Part shown: positions 49,601 to 61,441 of the stretch, piece by piece
Layout of the letters: every line of letters starts with the position of its first letter
How positions within the stretch are numbered: position 1 is the first letter of the stretch
Assembly (NCBI RefSeq): GCF_037975245.1
Contig: NC_092575.1
Location: 25,384,841-25,448,840, forward strand
DNA length: 64,000 nt
Reading direction: 5' to 3'
Origin: Apostichopus japonicus
Lineage: Eukaryota > Echinodermata > Holothuroidea > Aspidochirotida > Stichopodidae
The notes under the pieces: generated by a model
Database searches by the model: none
Told to the model about the DNA's origin: nothing
The model's input: the letters and a program-made list of their open reading frames with translations, nothing else
Translations under genes and position numbers: made by a program

Positions 49601-52600
49601 ACAATTCCTGTTTAGTCGACTGTCACAATGGACATGCAGCTTAACAATGCCTCAAAATGAAGACAATGGGGTGGAAACAATGGCATGAAGCCAAATTTCT
49701 ACAATCTGTTATTGTCTCAATCTGTGATTATTCCCATGAACTGTTCAACAGCTGCATTTGAATAAAGGGTAAACAAAAGCACTGTCAACCGACACGAAAA
49801 TTATTAACTATTGCCACAATGGTCTGTTCAATCAGAGTTCTGAAGATTTGAAGAAAATGAAATAAGAATCTGAGATAACACAACCTGGGTTTTGAAAAAA
49901 AAACATACTTTTTCAATTTTAAAATCTTCTAATATACCCTAATGTTGCTTCGAAACCCTGTATCATGAAATATTTCCTGATATTCGTTTAAAATAGGAAA
50001 CAAGACTAAGAAAGAAAGATTAAAGTTGCAGCAGACTGAATGAGCCCTCTGGAACATGTCATTGATTGGTGGTTGTGGTGCGTGAGGGTGAGGGTGGGGG
50101 TGGAGGGTGGTGGGTGGGGATTAGTATTGTATCAAACCGTTATTGATATCGAACTACTAATGTTGTAACTACTATTACACAATGATATGGTAATATAACT
50201 ATTACTCAACATACTGTAGACCTTAACCTTTACCCTTATGAATAATTCATGATGTAAAATTCACAAATTTTTCTTTATACACATTTTCCATGTTGAGGAA
50301 GCAGTAATGTACACTGATTGGTCCATATAGAGATGTCAACCAAATTGTGCTTTGTGGTTGGTCAACTGATAGCATATGTAGCCAATCAGCCATGTTGCAG
50401 GTGAGCAATTAGTGATTGTCTTGTATTGTGTTATTTCAGGGTCTTAACTATGCATGGTCATATTATTAATTGTGAGTCAGTTAAACATTGGTTTTCAGTT
50501 CCAACATCAACAATGTTTGAATATGCAGCCACAAACAATGGGTTTTATAGGAAATAAATGAATATTTGTTGTTGTAAATGGCAGAGAAAAGGGAGTCAGG
50601 GAGGGGCGGGGGGAGAAATACACTTTAGAATTATTAAAAGGTAACATACTCTAAAATGAAGCGTATTTGGACAGACTGACTTGGAAAAAAAAAACATTCA
50701 TTTCACATATATTGCACAACTACGGTAAAGAATACAACAAATAATGCTCGAGAGTCACTTAAGTGAGTGCTAACCAGTGAATGCCATCTTAAACTTAACA
50801 AAGTAAGCAAGTATTATCATAAAATAAGAATATAAAACAAAAAACAAAGTCTTGAAATAATGGTGAAGTTAAAAATTAAAAAATTGCAAAGTATTGTCAT
50901 ACGATTTAAGTGTGTCAAACTATGTCACGCTCAGCATGTAGCCTAATGATACATCTTTGTTTCATTAGAGGGATACAGAATATGGAGGTTTTGGGTCAGA
51001 TACCTGTAGCTAGTTTACTGCCACCACCAAAAGGACTCAATCATAATTTACTTTCATACAGTAATCTTCCTAGACTACCAACCCTCCCATTTGGACAATT
51101 TTGAAATAACGTCAAGGATACTCCAAGGGAAAAATTAGGAAATTTCTCAAAAGTCTCGCCTTTTTTACATGTGATATGAAGAATTGGTTGTCGGTTCCTT
51201 GAGTACTAATATTACTTGTATTCATTTTACCTTTTTTATGGACAAGTTTTCAATTGAAGTCTTTGTTTTATCTTTGTTTTAAATAAAACCTATTTTCAAA
51301 GGGTTAATCTTTCAAAGCCTATAACACTTTCTTAAACAGCAATATTAGCTGATTTCCCCTTTTTTTTTTAATCTATTGCATGACGTGAGGTATAAATTAA
51401 CTGTATGACTTTGGTAATCAGCTTTACGACCAGCCACCTGGGGAGAGGTAGCTAAAAATCTCACGAGGGAATACTTCTATATGAATACAACCAAGAAGAA
51501 ATGCTGTTAATACACCAACATTTGAGATATCTTAGGGGAATAGTGTTTTCTCTTAAACTTGTTTGCAAGTTTTCCTTGGATAGAGGAGATCACACTAATT
51601 AATGAAATTTATGATTTGGCATTATGGTTAAACAGATGTGAGTCACAACATCCCCCAGATCAACCATCAGCTTCCCAAAATGTCACTATAAGTAATATAA
51701 GTTTGAAAATAGCTACTCATATCATAGGTTAATTCATTAACAGTGTCATGGTAGACTCCAATGGTGCAAAAAGTTTCCCTTCATTTCAGAATTGATCTTG
51801 AAGACAATGTCATGTGACATAACCATCTCAGATCCATAGACTGAATAGCTTAATCAATGCTTGACTGTTTGGTCACATTGAACAATATTGATACCTGCTA
51901 CAGTGTCGTGGCATACACTACACAGACTATGTATATATATATATATATATAGCCATGTATATGCATTGTTACTCCAACTAATAGGTCATCTGATGTGGGG
52001 TAGATAACTATACTTCATTAAGGTAACATAGACAGTAAAACACAGAGGGGGACATAGCAAGTAGGGGAGGGGGGGGGGGGGGGGTGAGGAGGGAATGACT
52101 GCACACATTGAAAGGCACGACTGAAATTATCAGTCGCGCTGTCAGCTAAGACCCATACCAACGTTACATCCTGTTACTGATCTAAAATCAAAAAGAAAAA
52201 AAAATCAACAGAATATCTTCATTCAATGCCAGGTATCAAAAATATTATAGAATTAATGGGGGATTTCAATCTCTGGTTAAAACAAAACAAAAAAATCTGT
52301 TGCTTTCAATGTCCAAGACACAAAGTGGAAGCATGGTTAATTTTGTAGTGATAGCCACATAAGCCACCATCAGTTTTGGCAAAACGTTTGTCCTGTTATA
52401 TATGTGTATGTGGCTTTTAAATGGACTGCTGTACAGTACTTATAGTACACTATGGTATGGTTACAATTATACCGATCGCTTACCACTGGGGTACTAAAGG
52501 TATGGAATGATTCTTAATTACTGTTTAGCGGTAAGGCCTTCCATTTCAGGGTTTATTTTCACTTATAAAAATGCTTTAATATTTATGGATTTTTGTGATA

Positions 52601-53794
52601 ACTATCAACACATGGACGTATGAACACAACAATAACAAGTATTGACAGACTTGTGGTGTTGTTGAAAACTATCTTGAGTAAATGCTTTTACATCAAGACT
52701 TCCTCATAGCTTGAGTCTCCTATCAGAGAAACTGCTTCTGTTCAAAGAGGATATCAGATCTTTCATTAAGGTCAAACAGAACTTAGACACAATTACAGCA
52801 AAGGTATTCAAATTGGAATACCATCACTATATACAACTAGCCGCTGTCTCCAAAGAATATCCACCAAAACAGCACTACAAGACTTCTCGGAATCCAAAAT
52901 CTTTGGGAATATCTCAACAACTGAATAACCACTGCTTCTACACTGCGATCTCAACCGAACAAATGTTTCGTTGTATCTTGCTGAAAGTTACAAAACTATC
53001 GATTTATAACCAACAAGAACCCATACTATCTGCATGACCTTTATCCGGGCTGGTTCTTACTATACCGCTCCAAACTGGTGATTGTGTGTTTTGGTTTCGA
53101 TGTTGTCACACCGCTGCATAATTGAGCTCATTTGTGCGTCTCTCCTTTTTGTCCAACAGGCAGTCCTTTCTTTCTCCAGTCACATTTGGTTCACAGCTCT
53201 GTCACTCGAATCCATTCAAAATTTTCAATCTGAAATAATAAGAGCAAAAGTTGAAAGAGCTATTTGATAAATTCAGATTTGAAAATCTTGTAAAAGATAT
53301 ATAGATTATCATTGACAACACTAAATAAAGAGTAGAGGAAAACTTATAATAATGATTCAAGTAAGAGAAAAAGAAGGAATTTATTCTTAAAATACCAAAC
53401 AATGTATCTCTTAAAACCTAGTGACCTTTCACAATTTTGTTTTTCAATATAGCATAGCAATGCCACTATAGCTAGAGTCACTTGAGAAAAGGTTGTATTT
53501 TTGTCCCCTTTTCCTTGTACCCACGCTGATTATGAACAAACTTTGCAGATCAAACTTACGATAACTAATATTCCCCCCAACCCCCCAACCCCCCCCCCCC
53601 CAACCAGGTTATTGAGATGATTCAGGTCGTAAAGTAATAACAACCAGAATGAGAACTTGGTCTGTAAACTTTGTTTCCTTATCTATTTATTTCTATCTAC
53701 TTAAAAAAACTATTTGTATGGTGCTATCACAAAGCTTAATTTTGATTGTCTAGATGCTTTGTTCATGTTAAGAGAGGATTTCAGTGTCATTGCT
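46699..53794. other. Long intergenic stretch, no gene supported
   Basis: AT-rich DNA between the convergent COX6A and kinase genes. It holds G or C homopolymer runs (47461-47472, 52063-52083, 53577-53602), a (TA)n run near 51930-51950 and three copies of a ~30-bp repeat near 48137-48230. Open frames such as plus 52711-53037 have no recognisable domain or splice support. Part of it could be kinase 3' UTR or a 3' exon that I cannot see. Confidence 0.4.
48137..48230. repeat. Short tandem repeat, three copies
   Basis: AAAGTAAGAGGCTTACACAT followed by AATCA occurs three times, with a short AGATAGTCAGAATC spacer after the first copy. Confidence 0.8.
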
Positions 53795-53830
53795 AAAGTT
53801 GTGAGGAGACAGGTAAGTGATGTAGGGAAC
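53795..53830. mobile_element. Half-copy of the 59922-60054 MITE end
   Basis: GTTGTGAGGAGACAGGTAAG at this site matches GTTGTGAGGAAACAGGTAAG at the right end of the 59922-60054 element, with further weak similarity on both sides (TGCTAAA/TGCTAAG before, GGGAAC/GAGCGAA after). I see no matching left arm. Confidence 0.4.
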
Positions 53831-53865
53831 TAAACAAACTGATTATCGAACTTGGTTAAAGGCAT

Positions 53866-54203
53866 TGAAGACTCGCGCACAAACAAAAGACCTAGTTTCG
53901 AATGAGGTGTAACCGAAGTGTTAGACATCACCATCGATCCCAGAAAATACACACACAGCTTGATACCGTTGGTAATTAGCCACCAGTGTATAGTAAATAC
54001 AGACAGCTACGGTCAATACCCACAACACAGTTTACATAGCAGCGATGGATATCTCAGGTCCAGATAAAAGATAACAAGGTATCACGTTGGATTACTATCT
54101 GCATTTTGTAGCGACAAGAAGAAAACTTAACTAGCAAGAAACGGACAGTTAACTTTTTCAGATGGCAGCACACGGTTTGGGGCGAGTCTTCAATGCCTTT
54201 AAT
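53866..54203 (+). mobile_element. MITE family A, copy 3
   Basis: The best-preserved ends of the three copies: TTAAAGGCATTGAAGACTCG on the left, and the right end GAGTCTTCAATGCCTTTAA is its exact inverse over about 19 bp. Interior blocks match copies 1 and 2. The matched TTAA tips fit insertion at TTAA or a terminal repeat ending in TTAA. Confidence 0.8.
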
Positions 54204-55522
54204 CTCAAAATCAGCCCGGTAAATCTAAGCCATCAGAACTATCCCTCAATTTCATCCCTTCAAATCTGCTTTTGACAAATAAACAAGAATATGAACCTTG
54301 CTCCCTCCTTTAATCAACAGAATTATCCATCCCTGTCATTATTTAAAACCAAAAGAAACACTTTAATATTTACAGTGTACCCTATGAAACGAACAGCTTC
54401 CTTTCGCTAATTTTTGTCTCTGCTTCTGTTGGTTTTCTCTTTCTTTTCTCATTTGTTTGGTCTTCTACTCGTTTTTGCATTTTCAGTCTCCAGGCGACTA
54501 AGCTTTCCATGAATTAAGTTAAAACAATCTCAAATATAACAAGATTACTCCTACACACTATTGAGGTTTTTTCTCTGGAATGTGCAGGAGAGAGGAAGGA
54601 TAAAGCAAGCACGCTTGAAAGGACGAAACTTAACAACTACATGTAGCAGGCTTTCCATCTCATTAGGATTGTGCTTTTAAATTTCCAAAGGATGGCTCAA
54701 AACCTTCCCACCTCTCTGGCGACATGTTCACATCCTTGGATATATCACATGGCACAAAGTTAACCTTGAGTTGCCCTTGTCATCAAGCCATTTATATCAT
54801 AAAATATTGTAAATTCTTCCTTTTCAGAGAAAATGCAATACTTTTGTTTTTAAATATGCAAAGCAACATAAACTGAAGTGTGACACTAAACATAAAAGGC
54901 TTTAAAATCTAACACAGTAACAAAAACTTGCACAGTTTACAAGATTGATATAAAAAAGATTTCCTAGGTTTTAAGAATAGTAAAATAGGGGAATGCCAAA
55001 GGATTCTTCCAGTAGCATATAAATTGTTCAAGGACATCATAAGATACAGAGGTTACAGCTTGAAAGGTGTGATGTTGTGTACGGAGCTCTTTGGACTATC
55101 TATGTATCAAAACAAATCGAAACACACCAGGAAGCAAACAAAATACTACACCGTCGAGGACATACAAATATCTGCTTTTTTTCTGCAGTTTTTTTCATTT
55201 TCCTGAAGTCACCTAAGTACCATGTAGTTTATTAAATGCTGTGAAAAATCTTTCCTCTCAGCAAAATTGATGCATTTAACAACCTTGACGATGACGTTTT
55301 GTTTTAATTGTTAAATGCCTTGTAGGATGTGCATACAGGGATATCTGTCATGATATCATTGCATGCCTAGAGAGAGTGTTATGCACAGACAATCCAAACT
55401 CAACGAGATGTCCTTTGAGCCGGACAAACTGCAACAAACAAACAAACAAAACATCATTTTGTCTACCATCTTGTGTGGCAGGGAGATGTATCCTAGCAAA
55501 AGACCAACAGCTGTTACAACAA
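54204..55522. other. 3' flank of the kinase gene
   Basis: AT-rich, no further exon recognised. If the kinase ends at 55523, part of this is its 3' UTR. An antisense TTTATT near 55228 is a possible polyadenylation signal. Confidence 0.35.
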
Positions 55523-58500
55523 CTAATAAATGCTCTGTTCTCTCTCTCTTACTGTAAACTCGCTGAGACCTTCGTGGGCTCTCTGTCCCAGTTTCCGCCT
55601 CCGCTTGGCACTTGAACTGTCGTAGTACTTTCTGGCAAGAGTGGGAGGGAGCTTCCTCCTCAGGAAATTCTTTGGTGCGATGTTCTTCTTTAAAAGCTGC
55701 TCAAAGGGAAAATCCCTGTAAAATGGCAGCTTCTCAAATTCTCTTAGAGCTTGGAGACGTTCTTTGGGATTTTTCTTCAGTAGCTTGGAATGGAAAGAAA
55801 GAATAGAAAGGAATTAAGTTAGATGTGACAATGATATTCATTTAACAAGAATAAATTTCCAATAAATTCTGAACATAGAAGAAAGACAATCCAAATGATA
55901 AAACTAAAAAAAACATTTTTCAAAAGTTGATACTAAATAGAAAATTTGCAAGTCTTATCAATGTAATAAAAGAGCCCCCAATCCAGTTTTAAATGGAGTT
56001 TCTGATATTTCAAGATGATAAGCAACAGTATATTCATGTGGGGCAATCTGAGGTTGCTTTCCAGATTTAATAGTCTTAAAGTAAAAGACAATGACAAGTG
56101 GATGTGATTTGACAGCTTGACACAAGGAGATGAGGGGCTTGGATAACTTTTGACGTTTAGAAGAAGGCCAAAAAATTACTGTAGCATTGTTGTGTCACTA
56201 TTACTGTTAGTTTGTATCCAGAATGTATAAGGTCTGCGAGTAGGTTTGGTGGATTTTAAAAGACTCCTAGCACTGGTCATAATTCCTTCCTGAATACGAC
56301 TACGAGTTGAAAAGTCCTGTTCAGTCCCGTATGAGAATACAAGATGATGTTTTAAGTATGATTTTGGTCTGGATGCAATTTCCAATCCAATGACCTTAAA
56401 ACCATACTTGATATTCTAAACCCCAGTCGTTGCTTGAGAGCCAGGTCGGACCTCAGAGATATTTATGTCACCGGATACCTCTTTTCATGTCTTCACAGTT
56501 GCTTAACGATATCATGACAAAGAGCATGTACGTCTTTGTTCATCCGTATTCCCGAGGGCCACATACCCCACGGTCGTACCCCCGGACCCACCCCGTCTCA
56601 TTGGGTCTGTCTGAACCATTGAAGTTACCATGCAGTCTCCAGTACTTTATGAACACTCTGCTTACCAGTGCGAGAACTTCTCCCGCTTCCTTGCTGACAT
56701 GTTCTGGTGGTTGATACCTGTGTTGAAGGACTTTCCTCTGCATTGTATAGTGATTCTTGGCACCATCTATGGGGTATCTGCCCACCAGTAGGGTGTACAT
56801 GATAACACCAAGGGACCACCAATCAATTGCATGAGTATAGTCTTCCTCTAAAAGTATTTCAGGAGCTGACAAGATAAGAAAAATTAAAGTAATGAATGAT
56901 ACAGAAGTCAAAAAGAAGTTTGAATCTCTGCAGCACCGAAGATCCAGAGAAACTTCAACATATTAAAAGAACACTGTTTACATTTCATACAATAAATATG
57001 AATAATTTCGATAAACAAATTTCAACGCAAGGCTATAATTTAGTTCTTTATACTTTTCTTTCTCTTCACAGTGAACGTTTCGATCTGCGGCCGATCAGAG
57101 TTTGGTAGCCTATGGAATATATAGGGACAGGGCTTGAGTAGGAGAACCGTGAAGACAGAGCACTAGAGGCGATGTAAATGCTCAGTGACACATGTCACAC
57201 ACCATCTTAGAGGCAAAATACTTTTCCATTACTACAAGTATTTTCCATCTCATGCTACTATATCTAAGTGTAACATTTATCGAGTGGAGCTGGAAGATTT
57301 TCTCCTCAATCAGAGCAGGCATTCTATACTTCAACATTAGTACTCCTTGTGCCTTCCACTTTCTGGGTACACAACATATTGCACCAAACTACTTCATGAA
57401 TAGAACAACTGCTGTAAAGTTGACATGTTACTGTAAGCATATTGTAGGCTGGAGTATATTACACTGACGGCCTATGGTGTCTCTCTTGGTGGTATAAATT
57501 GTTAACCTAACTTACCCATATATTGCAGAGTCCCACATATCGTTGAGGTGCGTTGATTTTTCTGTAACCATTTTGAAAGCCCAAAGTCAGTCAGTTTTAT
57601 GTGACCATTGTGATCGAGAAGGATATTTTCCATCTGTAAAATGACATAAAAATTAAGAAACAACATAATTTTTTTAACCAGGTGACCATGATATTACGTG
57701 GAAGAATTGGTATCACTTCTTAGTCTATACCACCCTCATGCCCCTTCATAATGACACCCTTAGGAACCACTGACTGACAGAGTAATATCACATGGCAGAA
57801 TGGAATGAGTTTTTGTGCATAAGTGTCACACTGTACATCCGTCACATATACTCTAGGTTTACACGTGCATTGCAATTTGAAATGCTACAAACCTTTAAAT
57901 CCCTGAAGATGATCCCTGCGTTGTGAAGGAATTCTAAAACCATTGCAATTTCTGCGGTGTATATACAGACAGCTGATTCCTGGAAGGCGTTCTCCAATAG
58001 CCATAATGTGTAGAGGTCTCCATGCGTTGCAAACTCCATTACTATCAAATTAAAAAGAAAAGTAATAGTACTTATATACTGTCAGTAAGAAAACAACAAT
58101 TTTGTATTAAAGCGATTAATCCGCAGCCTGTCATATGTTATTAAATTATAATGAAAGTATATATCAAGGAGGGCTTGTAACTATACAACTTCCACCACCC
58201 TCTCTTCCTTCCCACAATCCCCACTTCCACCCCCTCCCACCTCTCCCCAAGAAAAATAATCTATGTAAAATATATCTATAGCTACATCTACCAAATCTAA
58301 GCATTCAGTCATTTAATGAATGGTACCAAGTTTTCGTCAAGAAATGATTGCATTTTGATCAAAGCCAAGGATCCTTCAGGACAGGCCTAGCATCTGCCGT
58401 GCCAAGTTCTCTAATTAGCAATCATAAAACTGAAATAGACCCTGACAAAACAGCTACCCATGCAGATGGTTCCTCATCAATTGGAAATGGATACTTGAGA

Positions 58501-61441
58501 AGGTGAGGAGCATGAGTTGTAATAAAATGTGATTAAGGTGTTGGGAGAGTCATCAGATTCAAAAAGAAATGCGGTTATAAAGGAACATTCCAGACATCGA
58601 AGTATGTATCTACTAGACTAAGTATTTGTGGTTGTAATCAAAGTAAAACATATTGTCATCTAAATATTCAAAGATTAATGCTAATAACTTGTTGGAAAGG
58701 ATTTCACATCTCCTTTCTTCCGAAAAATACTTTTAAAGGTCAAACTGAATGGAATATTTGGATGTGTTCATCCCGGGGTCAATCCATGCCAAATCAACAG
58801 ATTTTTGGGCCGATTCCACGTCGACCCTCTCAGAATCGCCTGAAATTGATATGGTGTTTTGCCACATGTCTCAAAAGGATGAATTTGGGCAAAAAAACTT
58901 TTTAAAACTTTTTGGTTGCTAGGATACGGCCAAGCCTAGCATCCAAATCCAGGTTGCATTTTAAGAGCCCTAAATTTTCCCAACAAGTTTGGAAGCATCT
59001 TTTGCATAATTTATGTAAAGTATTTTATGTCTGATATTTGCAGATATTTTGGAAGACATGTGACCAGTCTTCTAATTTTGAGGTAGCATATATACAGTGA
59101 GAGGATGGGGAACAGTACAGGGTACGTAGGTCTAAGACAGGTTAGAGAGAAGAACAGTAATGCAAATTGATGAAAATCAACTCACAGTGATGCTGTACAT
59201 TACATATTACACTGTCAGTACATACAATTGCAATACAGTTGTTTGTAACAATATATATTCACAGTACTGTATATACATCAGACATTGCAATCAGTGCTAC
59301 ATGCATACTATGAAATCTACGATTTCTGAGGAATTGTTTATCCCAGATCTAAACAAGACCCTGCTAGGATGCAATCTTCAGACGATCTCACTTAAATACA
59401 TTTACTGCAATTTATAACCAGTTTATCTCAGTGTTTTTCTCTAGCTTTAACTTGTTCACGAAAATTTTTTTTGATCACGAAGGATTTAATGACATACGGC
59501 ACACACGTAATCAGGTACATAGATCAATTTTGTGTTCATCTACGATGAAATTCAAACATATAAGTTGATTAGCTGCACTGTAATGGGATAAGGCATGAAA
59601 TTAATCTTCAGAATCGTTGCCAAATACTGCCTTAAAGCCCCATTTTTTCATTTTGAATATTTGTTTATGATATTTGATACTGAAATCTCATACCAATATA
59701 GCTGTTTATTATGCATGACTAGTCAAGTCTCATATCAGATAATGAGATAAAAATTCAAACATTTCATGTTTTCCTTGAATTCTGAAACAATGATATGTTG
59801 AGAATTGGATGACGCTCATTAATCAGTCACTTCACAGGTGGCAAACTAGTTGGAACCGCAATAACAATGATCTTAGTTTGAGAAATATTCCAAAACTGGC
59901 CGGTTTGGATATTACTTCGCTCCTCGCTTACCTGTCCCCTCACACAATCGGATATAGCGAGCGCACAGTGTTAAAAGGTTACTTGTTCACTCTAGGCAAG
60001 GTAGAACAAGAGTGCTAAGGTTGTGAGGAAACAGGTAAGCAAGGAGCGAAGTAAATGTCCTTATTACAAAAATATCTAAGAGCATTGACTAATTGAGAGA
60101 AAAACATATATACTGTACTTAACATCTCTGTGAAATTTGCTTGCCAACTTTACATTATCGAGATATATTTATAGTTACAATTTTTACAGTTTGTGCCATT
60201 GGTAAACCATAAAAATAACCATAAACAGGCATGATGTCATAGTTTACACAGGACAACGAAATAAGCTTCATTTTGCTGTATATTTTTCACTTAATTGTTT
60301 TGACATTCGATTGGAAAATGGTTGTAACTTTCTTGAAATGACTGTAAACTGGATTCAACATGTTGTTATCAAATCCCAATTTTGAAGAAAATTGGATTGG
60401 ATAATGGTTGCACTGTTCTGGCAATGATTGGTAACTGTATTAATATGTTGTTATCAAATCCTAATTTTGAAGAACACTGGATTAAGATTTTTAAAGGAAA
60501 ACATAAAATACATTTTTGACATCATGCATGTATGTTTGCTTGAAAATCATTTTTGGTACAAAATATGTCCTCTGATATTGTTTTTCTAAATGATACATAT
60601 GAATTGAATGCAATATTCCCCAGAATGTTGAGAAAATGATCTTCTTCTATCAGTCAAAAAAGAAATTTCCCTCTGGAGACTGGACTATCCTTTTGAGTTT
60701 GGTATTAATTCTGACCAAATGGGAAAATGCATCTTATGTCCCCAGAAAAGACAAAGACTGGACAGTATCCAATAAACTGAATAACCTCTAAACAGGCAAC
60801 ACACAATCAACAGAACGGGTCACATCAAACTAAGATTGAAAACTAACACGCTACGGCAGATATAATGTACTTCTTTATGTGTTACCCATGGTAATGAATA
60901 TAACTTACCTATGTGAAGGTTTAACTTGTTCTGCCACGTTTGATGGATTTTCACTATGAACATGTACCACTGGTAACCATGGTAATGAATATAACTTACC
61001 TAAGTGAAGGTTTAACTTGTTCTGCCACGTTTGATGGATTTTCACTATGAACATGTACCACTGGTAACCATGGTAATGAATATAACTTACCTATGTGAAG
61101 GTTTAACTTGTTTTGCCACATTTGATGGATTTTCACTATAAACATGTACCACTGGTAACCATGGTAATGAATATAACTTACCTAAGTGAAGGTTTAACAT
61201 GTTCTGCCACGTTTGATGGATTTTCACAGTTATGAACATGTACCACTGGTAACCATGGTAATGAATATAACTTACCTAAGTGAAGGTTTAACTTGTTCTG
61301 CGACGTTGATGGATTTTCACAGTTATGAACATGTACCACTAGTAACCATGGTAATGAATATAACTTACCTATGTGAAGATTTAACTTGTTCTGCCACGTT
61401 TGATGGATTTTCACTATGAAGGGATGATGACTGATCATAGT
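55523..61441 (-). CDS. AGC-type serine/threonine kinase, RSKR/SgK494-like, partial 5' end
   Basis: Exons, 5' to 3': 61441-61369, 58041-57893, 57633-57516, 56865-56666, 55783-55523. All phases match, giving 266 residues of kinase domain. Visible motifs: [11 protein letters not shown] (alphaC/beta4), [16 protein letters not shown] (hinge), IIFRDLKMENILLD (catalytic loop, RD aspartate and EN), TDFGLSKW (Mg-binding DFG), [14 protein letters not shown] (activation loop to APE) and [18 protein letters not shown]. After [12 protein letters not shown] comes a basic tail with KRRRK. The CGTLQYMAPE sequence and the tail region resemble RSKR (SgK494) more than PKC, PKN or S6K; this assignment is from memory of the family. 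The glycine-loop and VAIK-lysine exons were not found. The last exon could end at a GTAAGA donor after 55553 instead of the stop at 55523. Confidence 0.85.
59922..60054. mobile_element. Short MITE, 133 bp
   Basis: Near-perfect inverted ends of ~33 bp. The left end starts TTACTTCGCTCCTCGCTTAC and continues CTGTCCCCTCACA. The right end is its inverse with about three mismatches (TTGTGAGGAAACAGGTAAGC and on). The ~65-bp loop is non-coding. It lies in the kinase intron between exons at 61369 and 58041. Confidence 0.7.
60311..60485. repeat. ~93-bp direct duplication
   Basis: Two adjacent diverged copies share TTGGATAATGGTTG-like starts and ATGTTGTTATCAAATCCYAA, then TTTTGAAGAA. Intronic, non-coding. 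Confidence 0.65.
60890..61368 (-). repeat. Minisatellite, 91-94 bp unit, derived from a kinase exon end and its donor
   Basis: Five intronic units follow the true exon end at 61369. Donor-equivalent exon ends lie at 61276, 61182, 61091, 61000 and 60909 (spacing 93, 94, 91, 91, 91). Each copies about 50 exon bases on the gene strand (TGAAAATCCATCAAACGTGG and on to CTTCACWTAG), the donor GTAAGTTATATTCATTACCA and about 20 more intron bases. All five keep AG|GTAAGTTATA. The first 20 or so exon bases, with the acceptor, are not in the unit. Confidence 0.9.

Noticed and set aside
52711-53037. 108-codon open frame as a possible gene or kinase 3' exon
   Set aside because: No recognisable motif, no paired splice sites, and it is on the opposite strand to the kinase.
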